A DNA stretch of 64,000 nucleotides, taken from positions 248,001-312,000 of the forward strand of contig NZ_RDTE01000001.1 of the NCBI RefSeq assembly GCF_004125265.1, given 5' to 3'. Under the pieces are notes generated by a model. That model worked only from the letters and a program-made list of their open reading frames with translations. It was not told the origin of the DNA and did not search any database. A program made the translations under genes and the position numbers. This DNA is from Streptomyces lydicus. Lineage in GTDB: Bacteria > Actinomycetota > Actinomycetes > Streptomycetales > Streptomycetaceae. This document shows, piece after piece, positions 34,101 through 38,620 of this stretch. How positions within the stretch are numbered: the stretch's first letter is position 1; each line of letters starts with the position of its first letter.

Positions 34101-37100
34101 AAACGCCCATCGAGGGCGGCACCGTGGAAGGTGCAGATGCCGCCCACGACCGCCACAACCGAACACGGCCCGCACCTGACGGCTGGATAGCCACCGACCC
34201 CACCGTCGAGACGGCAGTGGAAGCGGGCCAGCAGGTCCGCATCCTCGATGCCCAGCACCCCGCCCACGTGGCTGCCGACCCGCAACACGGCGCGCAGCAG
34301 CTCTACAGCACCGTCAAAATAGAGCTGGCCGACGGCAGCTACTTCATCGGTGCTACGCCGGACGGCCGCACCGTGGACTTCACCCTCAGCCAGGTGATCG
34401 CGGTCCCAGCTCCCGCCGGCGCCGCGCCATCGGCCGATGCGGCCCTGGAGTCTGCCGCGGTGACGGATGCCGCGCGGGATGTGTCGGCCGCGCTTCGGAG
34501 CCAACTACGCGGACTGTCCTGGGCTGAGCGCACCGACCGGTGGACAGTCGAAGAGCTGTCGCCGCGTAAGGACGGCACACGGGTCGAGGTGTTGCTACGC
34601 GTCAGCGGGGAGTGGACCCGGGTCGCGGACTGCAGCCCACACACCCTGCGAGACGAGCGCGGCCACCCCCACCTCCTCGAAGACGTTTGGGCCTGGCGCG
34701 ACGCCGCCGGCCAGCTCGTCACTCTCCTGGACCGGCCCGAGCGGGCTCCGCGCCCGGGCGCAGCGGCTCCCACCCGGGTGCAGGAGTCTGCCCCCAAGCC
34801 CCCGCTGCTCTCCCGCTCGCCGCAGAGCATTACGGAGCTCACAGAGCTCGAATCCAGGGCCGAAGCCCTCAACCAGTGGCTCACCAAGTGGGCCGGGCAG
34901 GGCGACACCGGTGCGAGCGTGCGGGCCGCCGAGCAGCTCCGTGCCCTGCGCACCGAACTGGACCAGCGGCACAAGCAGCGCAAGGACGCCGAACAGCTCG
35001 GCGGATGGGACGCCTTCGAGCAGGATCTGGGTGCCCTCACCCTGGAGCTGGCCGCGCCTGACGGCACTCAGGGGGTCCTGCGCGCAGACACCCCCCTGGG
35101 CACGATCGTGGCGAGCGACACGGGCTATCACTTCGTCCCGGAGGGGCGGCTTCCCCAGGCCGAGGGCACCGCTTACGCCAGCCCGCAGGGCGCCGCCGTC
35201 GCACTCACCCGGTTCCTGGCCGGTGTTCCCGAGAACGAGCCCCTCCAGGCGCCCACTACCGCCCCGGCGCCCTTCCCGGAGCCCCGTTTTGTCCTCACGG
35301 AGAAGGACAAAAAGGCATACCCCGGCGCCGACGCCAACATGCTGCTCAAGGCCCACCTCAGCAGCGTCGTCCGCCACAAGGCGGACCCCGATCAGCGCGG
35401 TCAGCAACTGACCGTCGAGCTCTGCAGGAAGCACGGACGAGCCGAGGCAGGCACTCACCTGAGTTCAGGGGGCCGCCTGGCGATCATCACTGTAGCCCCC
35501 GAACGCTACGAGGTCTGCGCGCCCGACCGGCTCACCGACGTCCCTCGCCCATGGGGCAAGCAGATCAAGAGCAGGCACCGGGCGAACAGGATCGCGGACG
35601 CCCTGGAGAGCGTCCGCGACGCCCAGGGCAACCCCTTCCCCTGGGACATGCCGAACCCCACCGGCTACGCCCTTCAGCTGGCCGCTGTGCGCTGGCGCGA
35701 CGAACACGGCCACGACATCAAGGACGCGATCCGGCGTGCCCTGGTCACCCAGGGCCTCGATGCCCCAGACGGCCGCTACGCCAGGGAGTACTACGAGAGC
35801 ACCGGCCAGCGCCTCGACGTCCCAGCTGCCGCGACGCTCGTCACCAGCCCTGCGCCGCAGCCGACCGATCCGTCCACGCCCGCCCCGAACGCATTCAAGC
35901 CCACGATCCTCAAGAAGATCGGCGAAGTCACCGGAGCAGACGGCACCTTCTGGTGGAAGGGAGAGGTCAACAACCCCCAGGCGAGCCAGTTGCGCTCCCA
36001 GCTCGTCCCGCTCGCGGTGCCGAGGCGTGTCCGGATCAAGGAATCGGCCGACGAGAAGGGCGCCAGCATCGGCTGGCTCCAGGTCTTGGACGCGGCCACC
36101 GGCGAGCACGTGCAGAACATCCGCTCGACCAGCCATGTTCTGGTGGCCTCTCCCCTTGAGACGCCGGAGCCGTCAGCCGAGGCCGGCCGCTCGGCGGGCC
36201 ATCGCCGCTGGTCCTCCGTCGCACAGGTCCGCACCCACCTGATATCGGACAACATCCCCGGCCTGAGCCCGGAACGCCGTCGTCATCTGCGTCGTCTGGC
36301 CCAGGACCGGCAACTGGTGGAACTCACTGCTGATGGTCAGTTCGCCCTGCGTAAGAACAGCCAGAGCGGAACCTATGAAGTCCTCCCAGCAGGCAGTGGC
36401 TACCCCTTCGACGGTCTGCTGCCCAACCTCTATCTCAGTCCCGAAGCGCTTGACCGTCTCGTCATGCCCCAGCCCCTGAACGGCTTGTCGTCTTTGGAGG
36501 ACGCACGCGCCTTCGCCGGCCGGCTGACCGAGTTGCATCTGGCCGACGGCTCCGCGATCGACTGGAGCGACCCGCGACTGGGTGCCAGGCTGAGCGGCGA
36601 AGATGCGGTCCGCCTGAGCCACACAATCCTGGAAGAGCGCGCTCATCACGACCGGGCCCACGGGCTCACTCCCTCACCGAGCGATGAACTATGGCGCCTC
36701 TTTGAGGAGCAGGAGCCGCGTCCTGAGCAGTCGGCCAGCGCAGGACGCTGGGCGGACGCGCTCACCGAAGGCGAATGGGCCTGGTTGACCATCGACGACG
36801 AGTACAAGCCTCGGGAGGTCATTCAGCGGGAGGCCACCGAGTTCGGCACTGTGGCCATCACCCTCGACGACGACCGCACCTTGCACTTCCCCCGCAACCT
36901 CACCATCGAGCGCCCTGGCGAAGACACCGTTCTCGACGCCGATGGACAGCCCATCGGCCTGCGACTAGATGCCGCCTACATCCATAGCGACGACATCATC
37001 GAGTTCGACTTGGCCCCCGACGGCACACCCATGCTGCCGGTCGGCAACGCCGGGTCACCCGCGCCCGGTGCCACCCGCATCCGGGGTCGAGCCGATGTGA

Positions 37101-38434
37101 CCCACCAGCACCCCCACGGCGGCGGCGAGCGTACCTATCTGCGGGATGCCACGATCGTCAGTGGCTTGGACATCGAGCCGGCCCCCCTCAAGCTGATGGC
37201 CACCGCCTTCGAACTGCCCGAGCACGTCTACCGGCTCTCCCTGCGCGCCCCGCTCGCACACCAGGAAGCGCAACCACAACCCCCGTCCTTGGCCCAGCAG
37301 GGCACGGCATCGAGGAAGGAGGCGGATACCGAGTTCGTTGAGGACCTGGGCATCCGGTTCCCCATCTACTTTGCCAACGAACTGCAGCGCGCCGCAGAAC
37401 TCGAAGCAGAGCTCAAAGCAGAGATGGAAGCAGAGCTCAACGCAGAGAGGGAGGCAGACGCCGCCTCGGAGCTGGAGGCGACGCTGGAGCTGGCAGCCGA
37501 ACTCGAAGCCCACGACGAGCTGGAGCCGGCCTCGGAACTTGAGCAGGAGCCTGACCAAGTCGAGGACGGCGCTGGGCTGGACTACGACCACGAGCTGGAG
37601 CCGGACACTGGCCCGGAGCTCGAAGCAGACACCGAGCCGGCCCCCGGGAACGAGGCAGACAATGAGCCGGGCCCCGAGCCGCACGAGGAGGAAGAACCGC
37701 AGACGCAGAGTGTGGCGGCCCTGACCGAGGGAGAGGAACTGCGCCTAGGCCTGCTGCGTCTGCTCAACTCTCCAGACGCCCCCACCACACCCACCGAGCA
37801 CGCGGTCCTCGACGACGCCCCGCTCTACGTACGGGTTGCCCACAGCGCCCGGCACGGAAGGGTCGTCCAATTCGGATTCGACCCCACCTCGCCCAGCCCT
37901 GCCGCCCAGTTCACCGCGGCAGAACTCGAAGGCGCCACCGGTGAACAGGTGCTGCGTGGCGTGCTGGCTCGACGCCCGGCTCCCGACCTGCTACGCGAGG
38001 ACCTCTTGAGGCTCATGGACAACCCCGGTGCGCCCAGCGTCCCCACCCTCCAGAGCAAGATGAGCGCCTTCAACCTGTACGTGGCGGTCACCGGGCACAA
38101 GGAGCATGGACGCGTCCTGCGCTTCGGGTTCGACGCCCAGTCCGCACCGGCCGGCCTCTTCACGCGAGGCGACCTCCAAAGTGCCACCGGCGACAAGGTC
38201 ACCCAGATGGTGAATCGCTACGGGGAAGCCTTCGTTGAGCAGCGCGTCGGCACTCTCGTTCAGCGCATCGACACTGACAGCGCGCGCCGAATCCGCGACC
38301 GCGTCCAGTCAGCAGCTCGGCAGCGCGAGATGCCACAGCGGACTCCCCCTGCCGCGCCTTCCGGAGCAATCCGGCAGCCGCGTCCGGACGAGCACGGACG
38401 ACAGGCTGCACCGGCCGCTTCCCCGAACCAGTGA
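10175..38434 (+). CDS. Giant polyvalent protein: N6-MTase fold, DarB-like SF2 helicase and UvrD-like SF1 helicase
   Basis: About 9,419 aa (about 1 MDa) if started at ATG 10175, which has GGGGGTGAGC upstream; the first 130 residues overlap a nested gene and may not be made, and no ATG/GTG/TTG occurs in frame between 10230 and 10580. Order: N6-adenine methyltransferase-like fold (DNSVGAGRLL near 10900, NVPYG at 11078-11092); SF2 helicase (GTGAGKT at 12971-12991, IDEFQ at 13448-13462, GATATP at 13589-13606, QSLGRFKRQG at 14492-14521) as in phage P1 DarB; coiled coil to 15.4 kb; Pro/Ala linkers and many repeated small modules; UvrD/Rep-like SF1 helicase at 30.95-32.72 kb (AGTGKST at 31052-31072, DEAQD at 31610-31624, QAIYGFRG near 31705, VAVTRATD near 32665); acidic tail and a duplicated C-terminal domain. 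No signal peptide is seen. It fits polyvalent proteins of mobile elements; substrate and role are inferred. Confidence 0.88.
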   Translation: MSDENTLSGADSTSNAVSGTTRGIRDEPLRRAGDASLAGRTASGVSGTRSAEGVLHAAGRGDSRAGGDQGPQSGGLGAGGAGGLSGPAAASEQRPVGGGGRSGPGVSAAGVGAGADSLELPLGALPRSEGERIRHNLQAVRVAVQLRKEHRAATEGELAQLREWRGWGATPYLFDTRKQFAEQYRAEREELQGLLTDQEYAAARASTLNAHYTNPLYASLIWRRLLAPLGAEPGAKITVYDNSVGAGRLLVDAPADARLIGTETDPITAAIAQALFPHADIRNESFAKIGPLGEPVHVVIANVPYGRTKLTDKRLNPGRRHSIHNHAILQALAELAPGGIAAIQTSRYTSDGTTKAHQDARRQMLEKAEFLGGIRMPDGAQVDEAGTPVVVDILVFRKRPEGDLPGAAGEWLTVSPVELPPARNGITTTPLDINDYFQAHPEMVLGTSLADIRRHGSDLSVRGAGDVAPALAAALDQIASTAQHEGQTLIPPSTFQVDFDLLDGTLQAHPDGTFTEIVNGRPTAHIPAKTQADELRAVIGLRDIAVALLDEEAQHHHDTARMERLRTELNRRYDAYNAQWGPLNRFKVNQTKVEGDGQAREVRTYPRMGGFRHDPYAPYVLALEVFNEETKQATKADVFHQRVISPPSPLTRANSPEDALLLCWDRYNDIRLDVIADLLDLDSPQAARHALGTLVYDDPETRNEDPEARTVVRATEYLSGNVRQKLKAAQEAAEDDPAYAVNVTALEEVIPRDLEPAEIESTLGAAWISARYVQQFLREVLEDDDIEVSNLGARWSVKGGDRHSMLAETTWGTKTRSAQALASNLLNNQEIVVTRKLPPDGPTVTDTEATAFAQAKALQLDERFRLWLWEDPDRAAHLQRYYNDRYNARVTPTYDRERIAAPGLSKAFTLNPHQHAAVARLRSTNTGVGLFHGTGAGKTLEMIVGGMELVRLGLVTKPVYSVPKGVLGQFQREFLQAYPRARILVADSSDLTGSRRHRFVAKWSTGNWDAVIVSHTAFKKIPMSKAARLDYVNQQIQRLEAHLDHAEGGDRYTVKDIENQIATLKEKVEEELQTPGDSGVEFERTGSTFIFIDEFQVLKNLQVISSVQELALPGNQITADMDMKLSYLRSKFGERVVCGATATPVDNSPMEILSATKYLAPSRLAELDIVEDDQFVSTFIQPVHKVEMSVDGNSFKTRARYARYVNQPELKLMLASFADVKRKSDLPLVEPSIINNEMRLLTVDASPELREVMQDLGDRMLSIKAGSPRIKTKKNGEEAEDNSLWISTDGRLASLDVRLVGMETDQPQKLDVVADEIIALWQKHRHDVYYDEHGNEEPIKGSCIAVFCDLGVPAPDKEFDVYNALADKLTAKGMPRSLIEFAQDAKNQQQKVRQNQAINDGRIAVIMGGRTGLGTGRNIQRRGIAVVQVDPTWKATPIIQSLGRFKRQGNQNTAMHHIAAVTRDSYDPFLWQKVATKQSYADVVLDFRNTTRIFEASDDDDNVIPAGVIFAVAANRPELEQMERVEAQLARLRLQQKMWNDEQFTYQIMGEQGRRRITELTERMQQAERALERRTSTQGDAFTMRVAKTTYDERRDAGDAVLRQLARFERTALDRGRQHVTELGELGGFGLQATMEWSFGGRYLSLIFLDAPIDAVTLDPRDLKDQDPVGLIRKLENTLATLETVTERSTQHVRRLEANMARARDRAGQAFAQQTELEKAERQYRKLQMALGAGNPTPGEEEETAETEAPAEDVAPDPVADTAAEQELAADGPTPDPAADSISREITTPPASPPAIADDALSPAGEAPASEPAPTPAMPQQAAPAGDTQSQVQAPPSEAPAATVRPEVADQAAQDPEEETGLGSEQPTSSPDAPAAAQPTQEASPELAAQPAPAAPVEGNPDLSRTPDEPAVGADSGSSRETADRAQADGPARTEHRFTSVASAHNHLSNGIRDPRWARAPRTHNGVTVKGATKHEKAQVRIDTHSARRNMDLARNSQLSALGNFLVTREGKGKWDVYHIASGTIMTDRAAYRTSADALEFADALEDARDAQGRLIDWGAPHIGDRLDMADGRSELEAAIRRGRQHPSTAAAPQTPERPPAAPTPAQRPKETTAEGAAEELQLFSAEDPQAQDAPAPDKPADTAEARAPQTAPAFTTHREWNGAFAQVQASELALSRAVDQTWNREQIPHAFAQLRRELFAAVAAHEGRDAYDTDTSLTNSLTQAERLLRSLRRRDRTTMQTPLNDFTNLVRIFLERHRATLAQRDGENDLARTIKAQARAQFDEFIDTWSKNNPALIQAVRDGDEETVRALAEADPTVNGADEHHAASPDTDTEPESAGEHTAVAGAQADAESNDRPQTDPTDAPAPFRSADDITEALARLDGPLRAWTATGLRDDLFIRGSHTDSHQRAAAIENLRRPGRSAQLKMPELREALQATDAILDEIEERPGVDYSGRAKPALTELRDELHTILARAAHTRQERRRPDPARPQGPQPGADAAPQALHGAKAGAYPPATTRWAIVEDRPAPYRSESDTLSSAVGELNSLLALAHADIPKKLPADPAPELTEAWADFNAAWSATHTLDSDDWAAGLQAYARARVATHALASHKGLGTTARGKLRHLARRAELHVDRLAHTPHDEPDAAWIRELATAGYEPYTTSKEITQALTAVQERASDDLGRARLDAALIPRGASAHLVAMHGLARAASTSPSRANDLLPTYLGRLAHTLLTNPGITHEPLRGQTRPLEAVYRDLPPAAPFTTPDSDVDDSAIEDAHERVTDGAKKAAGQCRSQRYSATERRLAATCAEIQQRPLKRPDGHIYAFWPHLLATAADLARQVTREHNDEGRHAHLERHFPEFADAAMRHARRLHSTLIEEAGALDEEMEALTHAALADQRLLAAFGTPASALTDHAPVPFAPALNTWLAERAETMSPLLRHTLAADTTPGGFIGAFGRLAKKLAEDATGTKMPRTGRRLPPPPPWEQHAAAVDALLDTAANDPHITGLVISNNPSDVILNKVRDWIQDHAVTQHTEPGAPVDQEWTKAVTGDTDQLDSLVTHITAQTTQTARTALIPDPAAVFAVHKGEQRFVCRGRDLAERLGPDSGLMLLPGDGESVLWSRGNGRIGTLDALPQQEAERFAAAAQDHTPTQATALLRDRAEDWPGLAELDRPVRDALVAFAALPPGSRPEFAPPQIAITVTGPEPGEWDLEILHPTPYPAGSQAVQSVDILLYDIREWLAAHAEVLEELVRWPARDAQDAVEEAESGIPEPGGHGGPAEHWLAIATAGQWLRVIHQRLTDSDTARPLTQALHELTTVLRSVDNHLSRAAARGIPAPSSTELAAAAAAAPAPFAQAPDATAALADLQQTWRDWAREMGPIEQLADVEPHTVIRLHALLDDPKPGATPDGWYELLARAGDLARARSRAVSDRRPGWASLTDAIEQLRNRWAATMRTAPGLAADAARQSGVLHLTRPELAPANPPTDTVEFAARHTYLINLAQRLKDTPRGLRPEDRPDERTLLRLIDLVTEEHADITESLSPVLPALLHEIGERALQVWHVQAEEGHQEHGDLLVSLNSIASRHAATMQSFVDEADPQVREEAAELAAQAAADEQLMATLTHTASPAAKVPQAPALWAWLEEREADMSPRLRRALHSDIGPTGDFTGLFGSMWRSLRSAAPAKAASPGPLPSAGTELLAPWQKWTTQIGALADAASSDIDLRLRLDGSRGDDPEDLISRFTKQTLEAGQDVPTGLLELYSAEGDEPSSAADALHAYLLREVTARLANDTTTDAPAPGTPVPAAEQAPRQLDDPQVMGDTEDSHPDEAAARTGARQQPREEGPDPADAFAHDIPTPPSTALTPSASPQARDSESSNADPALTTAWTQLMARAVEDTALLAAVAATDQDQGPTPALLRSGAWDWLIARADYPPLVDQLLADASATAVSQSLRDAWDQLAAAAGNVQPLGDGLPPRTWATPAGWRWGAFEALCAAIRQTEVGRARTNWDHNQPWDDLNSAFRDAHPVEHTLLQNIHRTLFAVHHTAPGDPDALVLQARTALPAARTYAAFVHDSTWAQDFAPASDQALERIPRLLSWMETTADIPHAWDDLDARIEHRNPNPHVLEDRHRERQSQTWAAARAAALQLDGWSAYQEEETGLTFTGVELTPKLAALIASGGVLDTDSDGALVMHTPSKPYPLVFTRVYGDEALAHFAERLPAIAPPDDHTFRFADADALRAHWASDSPELIAPPHTHLTEARRQQLDAAAQPVGIGIEGRLAVVPDGDGYRIYLPGACVVLPGTEDAPALSTLAAARAAARAAQALIGADAQPYPYDAPLAGPLSRIWRDAEGHTLARAISRALADPDLEARLGTRGYFAAQLRAEEAREHELATAAATASAQGLTERLTWRAHSRLDGNHQDQVAIRVLVDAEVLRHLDGDTDGLAGQVITVHGGQPSWYNETSHHFFDLGPGPDGKHRATYMGWFTGRTWTSDDGRSGDASRLRMSPQAPFAASPPLPRPVQTLARDLRASLPGLPDGIDKGRPRGQRRAEHTSRRARAALKALIEGQVTTGSVREDLLRIAADLATLAEDFDRGADHTDRVTHLLAAQQALGVRDRLLQRLDRIAPPYRSYHPDRAPAAPPRIPTPAGGQWILPWEAEAGQQVKASGSSLQDPSLTLNVMGTLQSCRYSVVRRDGKEVRGSHLVVTDAEGTVAELHVPEPQMIEQPAPPMPSAYAWPARLGSTIHEEAPRLPLPRQDSPATTADEPTAEPAEQPEHQSTPPAAAGEPVAPFTRSKEISAPRRALNSAVRALARTAYFKQLAETAGGETALREALDTFTRVSLSEPSEFHTAVEQIHAAVTAVQDAWRDTAVPGDAAVALAEAVQAVSSFAAAWRATVTSTAWDNLFDGAPRPSLRQAQPTTVTTTGQVAGAPADLDDPQITEAAVPGITLPEQHAAIRTMINDFGSLNSGATEPGSGLAAFVRRMNNPVQWRTWRDELVATGRGTWLGGSRRNEGPRALGRVDPAPEGILISIQGTDDRPAMSMMMRWEELPAWVHLGLNDEARRELLNADAAYAGVARSDPEHDAAWARLHAAEQTVWDTLQAAGAPSAKALAASWNRYLAPTPESDSLFDMDSTTPESGAYTSLKELTRGTADLITTTWTLTAHPGWPTADPRTRQLREASAAVRAASLTTPIEAVRAILLLARAAQDNDLLQVSVPLDVKYLFESFATRARQHADRLAATASGEAWRQVFPTAAEPWSEDPFLLPRLGYADPRPISPQAQAMGPLSDDEAGGNQTYEQITPADAPDRPAYAVPGTDGFTMLAAPGIFNGPAYTLRTPDNTIVATLVKEGEGWHTVMGEHLPHHTDQPFTILPPQPNGSDNFHHAVLNALRVWAEDHTQPLPGHDTYPDATLMSRALAEFAPFTTALRTAGRRTWPLTHEQQPALTRVLYALEQVEPHQPAPLDHDQARAKADAIEDLAHAARALRTQLENEGLRSSELYGLVRVLSGHAHEKSARLRAFAESRTAPAPAAELAAPATAPTTTTVAGDDEAPVKEGGIWEPDSPVPTTVTELWRTARARGWSMTRETLPAEDGSGTISIVLEAYTTVGHWKFGLQWGLREGRYVTDEERSWAWWPDERGGEIRPTAKDALNAMQRYEAIPAPAGEEPSTPARQAAPAETAVEATETAAGQDAAQEPGPAAEPDETPFDAQEVAGMPGYWWRLQTPRESSRDGVERITVGYGSAEIGHGYGPSAWDGTVKWRIAVGSDHMRGDRTPSASAKKIAERHQALQQAASVTGPRPAETVWVHHERDHGKKTRTYVFGVAESDRDALAALEAEDFTRPPSHDAYVQRAGTLPETRAYKTGLFVRRMLKHGRSIAVHYSRDGAPADTALPEIDVEQRTQLDALKQRERRDWSPIEFQAGDQVLVKGLHSWWHTVTEVHPEQLTIELETVPYDEVLARRRGQELVTAADPVGETTTARPGSISLRAVAPEILEAEQARLELPLADAAHAPFVEARRAQIATERERVSGNLTRRERRRSQLQAILGNPKELKSLSGRLVHNEAGEPLGAVVHRDKMPDPPRTPRQSDKWIFVDLDGNAPAVMDRKGAADQYAIDLEDERHRVAPAGWRPRAWTQIGPGDTVRLPAPQGSRLTPESWTPAFTVTSISRQADGSVTVDGTRRETTVSHHLSAAVAKAGPLQEAVGELALSPEIIVARAARPALLAALLHPTNGVPRPGLGHPELVRSMGAVKAAAKAINTRPTSAAKLREQVLTARDALAHLAEVASADGVEVMPERALAGVEVAEHWSAQLQDPKAAAARLMEAAEQTTAVQQPGDDPSAGEATGAEPAPEEAVPSEAPAGRQWTQMRREDFRTGPAPEPPEPAELSEGQMKIDAATQTAQDGAPQPQPALSDYDALRLGGRARATELAARATLTEASTDDGLHSVLLDGVSIGQIRPDGEGWRAQGIDSGARGETFDSQAGALAWIVESFDRQEAKHQARDTDVQPEQAAQQATAPDTGTPSPAPDSASAQEQHAPDTAALQMAPSLYAHLTQEGTAAVEPGTATAVALAGARSAPDSPTARLVTAPVAVHRELVELAWALADENAPVAERRAYQEYVRSVEGAAQATAPAPMQEPPAAPAAAEGTGKRPSLASVGRVLKAAEFKPFSERRRKGTAASGYRTTKGAPGEVMVFFRSGDELDGHSDEDIEEARAYMLGEYAVTLRAAGYAVVDGGSFLTVGGHGAAQRPGRQPLVQQDHGTKATPAPAAVEAEHQAAPDGPPHRQEAPETTPATTQEQPALSAGAAAVPVAHQGQSTQDLTIHAMDVDDLDETIEALSDSIDPLSLAYRLRAERRRWALLRQEAEEWVPQPAYDAQGNLIEPSRGRILRERADGYRLNPNETQGTVTSLDDLPPAKPGGYTDARWAEIVAAAAESEAFPPTAEQDIIIEAAARRGLDLRVMALAGTGKSTTLKMLSRRMPGQRILYLAFNRSVADEAIESQQRGEYSENLTPTTANAYANTMVDEALLTRLNWPRLNEQQLADRMRWRSRTRAGGESLTPQRAAYLANRLLSEWAKSADEDFAAHHLPDSLPNRNAVFAAVKPLAVQMWANLTNPDANDKDRDLPLSFDHTVKMWSLSGRVPDTDVLFWDEAQDVNPVMESIVGNVRAAGIQIVAVGDSNQAIYGFRGATDALGRLPADATATLTQTFRFGDAVADIGNRFLRLGGTRMRLTGWDRKTSRIGEITPGDETMLIARTNAGVVLGAVEGLRAGRKVAVSGGLSDLRKFLEAAEALRDGERTSHQELARFNGMAWDEILETAEIEPELRQLDSMFKLMERHSDELDALLESVRMPRPFVEDDGERLYVKFAHGDGNFRTTKEWLKSRGVGFGWDDDGRRWSFPPPRKPATSATEAQRHALRERVEQYIADRYTAPANDNGGQIVDQATPHDLLVSTAHKAKGTESQRVRIAGDWRSRSPKQSVTGGIDWDTIPDDEELRLAYVAVTRATDALDAGPLSWIFDVTRDDDPMQEPDGIYLRPWQVSDFEPGNQVTFRSEDGESLLDGEIAKLDGTALLVRTKDGHAVTVIPGQVVRRDGQDQPSLPVASDEELDEALNSGQFVLPRASSLHGVPPQAVPSPIGAQSPGGEAPEAQSKPSAADDIREEASVDTTAAAATPPTSATEVAPQQTVVPERSTFKAMKPGEAKELASPDGTLWWGGRAASRKQASKQPVLVRLLFKPRGVIDVENVETGEEITSIRTGTRFFAARADSIHLPEAQAGADGEGVAPRNTGTPSGTQREPASSDGPDTAATPPETGSAAAQPSAPDTPAPAFQVSDRPTAAGRRWAVVDRASGDVIWIRYQGEEPFEALFAEKEDAERIHRSLELTPELRVSAPDPVGALAGTTGALPNRPGYTLAPKLGKVIAKETRGIDQLVKVEVGDGTGSTRVLVAWNPVGGDQVQVHQSIYVCGTLGAEVRVNGRRETPIEGGTVEGADAAHDRHNRTRPAPDGWIATDPTVETAVEAGQQVRILDAQHPAHVAADPQHGAQQLYSTVKIELADGSYFIGATPDGRTVDFTLSQVIAVPAPAGAAPSADAALESAAVTDAARDVSAALRSQLRGLSWAERTDRWTVEELSPRKDGTRVEVLLRVSGEWTRVADCSPHTLRDERGHPHLLEDVWAWRDAAGQLVTLLDRPERAPRPGAAAPTRVQESAPKPPLLSRSPQSITELTELESRAEALNQWLTKWAGQGDTGASVRAAEQLRALRTELDQRHKQRKDAEQLGGWDAFEQDLGALTLELAAPDGTQGVLRADTPLGTIVASDTGYHFVPEGRLPQAEGTAYASPQGAAVALTRFLAGVPENEPLQAPTTAPAPFPEPRFVLTEKDKKAYPGADANMLLKAHLSSVVRHKADPDQRGQQLTVELCRKHGRAEAGTHLSSGGRLAIITVAPERYEVCAPDRLTDVPRPWGKQIKSRHRANRIADALESVRDAQGNPFPWDMPNPTGYALQLAAVRWRDEHGHDIKDAIRRALVTQGLDAPDGRYAREYYESTGQRLDVPAAATLVTSPAPQPTDPSTPAPNAFKPTILKKIGEVTGADGTFWWKGEVNNPQASQLRSQLVPLAVPRRVRIKESADEKGASIGWLQVLDAATGEHVQNIRSTSHVLVASPLETPEPSAEAGRSAGHRRWSSVAQVRTHLISDNIPGLSPERRRHLRRLAQDRQLVELTADGQFALRKNSQSGTYEVLPAGSGYPFDGLLPNLYLSPEALDRLVMPQPLNGLSSLEDARAFAGRLTELHLADGSAIDWSDPRLGARLSGEDAVRLSHTILEERAHHDRAHGLTPSPSDELWRLFEEQEPRPEQSASAGRWADALTEGEWAWLTIDDEYKPREVIQREATEFGTVAITLDDDRTLHFPRNLTIERPGEDTVLDADGQPIGLRLDAAYIHSDDIIEFDLAPDGTPMLPVGNAGSPAPGATRIRGRADVTHQHPHGGGERTYLRDATIVSGLDIEPAPLKLMATAFELPEHVYRLSLRAPLAHQEAQPQPPSLAQQGTASRKEADTEFVEDLGIRFPIYFANELQRAAELEAELKAEMEAELNAEREADAASELEATLELAAELEAHDELEPASELEQEPDQVEDGAGLDYDHELEPDTGPELEADTEPAPGNEADNEPGPEPHEEEEPQTQSVAALTEGEELRLGLLRLLNSPDAPTTPTEHAVLDDAPLYVRVAHSARHGRVVQFGFDPTSPSPAAQFTAAELEGATGEQVLRGVLARRPAPDLLREDLLRLMDNPGAPSVPTLQSKMSAFNLYVAVTGHKEHGRVLRFGFDAQSAPAGLFTRGDLQSATGDKVTQMVNRYGEAFVEQRVGTLVQRIDTDSARRIRDRVQSAARQREMPQRTPPAAPSGAIRQPRPDEHGRQAAPAASPNQ
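10251..10529 (+). CDS. Small helical protein nested in the 5' end of the giant gene's frame
   Basis: A 92-aa protein from ATG 10251 with GAGGGATAAGGG upstream. It starts MNHYGAQVMRHWQ, has DQPREYFTQLGEEIAEQVE, and ends in two further helices (YLARLQRLNSARLEAEAEVV). Third-position GC is high in this frame and low in the giant gene's frame over the same bases, so this is the real coding frame here. It is a paralogue of the 9790-10182 gene. Its TAG at 10527-10529 lies just before the first recognisable part of the giant protein (PRSEGERIRHNLQAVRVAV). That points to translational coupling or a -1 frameshift into the giant frame. The function is unknown; its position suggests a partner of the DarB-like protein. 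Confidence 0.72.
   Translation: MNHYGAQVMRHWQAERLLEFQELDQPREYFTQLGEEIAEQVEIRARSLAGSAPAEPEGYLARLQRLNSARLEAEAEVVREYLLQESEQEPTP
37375..37710 (+). repeat. Acidic Glu-Leu-rich repeat in the giant protein
   Basis: The protein reads AAELEAELKAEMEAELNAE and continues with ELEA, ELEP and EPDT steps for about 110 residues, mostly Glu, Asp, Ala, Leu and Pro. The start could form a long charged helix. It links the modular part to the duplicated C-terminal domain. Confidence 0.8.
37720..38215 (+). repeat. Tandem duplication of the giant protein's C-terminal domain
   Basis: Two copies of about 80 residues follow each other: LRLGLLRLLNSPDAPTTPT ... GRVVQFGFDP ... ATGEQV (37736-37960) and LREDLLRLMDNPGAPSVPT ... 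GRVLRFGFDA ... ATGDKV (37990-38210). The spacing of the motifs is conserved, so this is an old domain duplication. The fold is not recognised. Confidence 0.8.
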
Positions 38435-38620
38435 CGCAGAGCACGGACCGCCTGAGGGAATCGGCCACCAATCTTTTGGGCCGCTCTTCCCTCCAGGCGG
38501 GAGGTCCGCCGGTGTGCGGGCACCGGGCACTGCGTTGGTCCTTAGCGTCGAAGGGCACTTGATCTGCCCAGGGAATGTAGGCGGCCGGGCCGCCACCCGT
38601 GATCATCAGCGAGGTGACGC

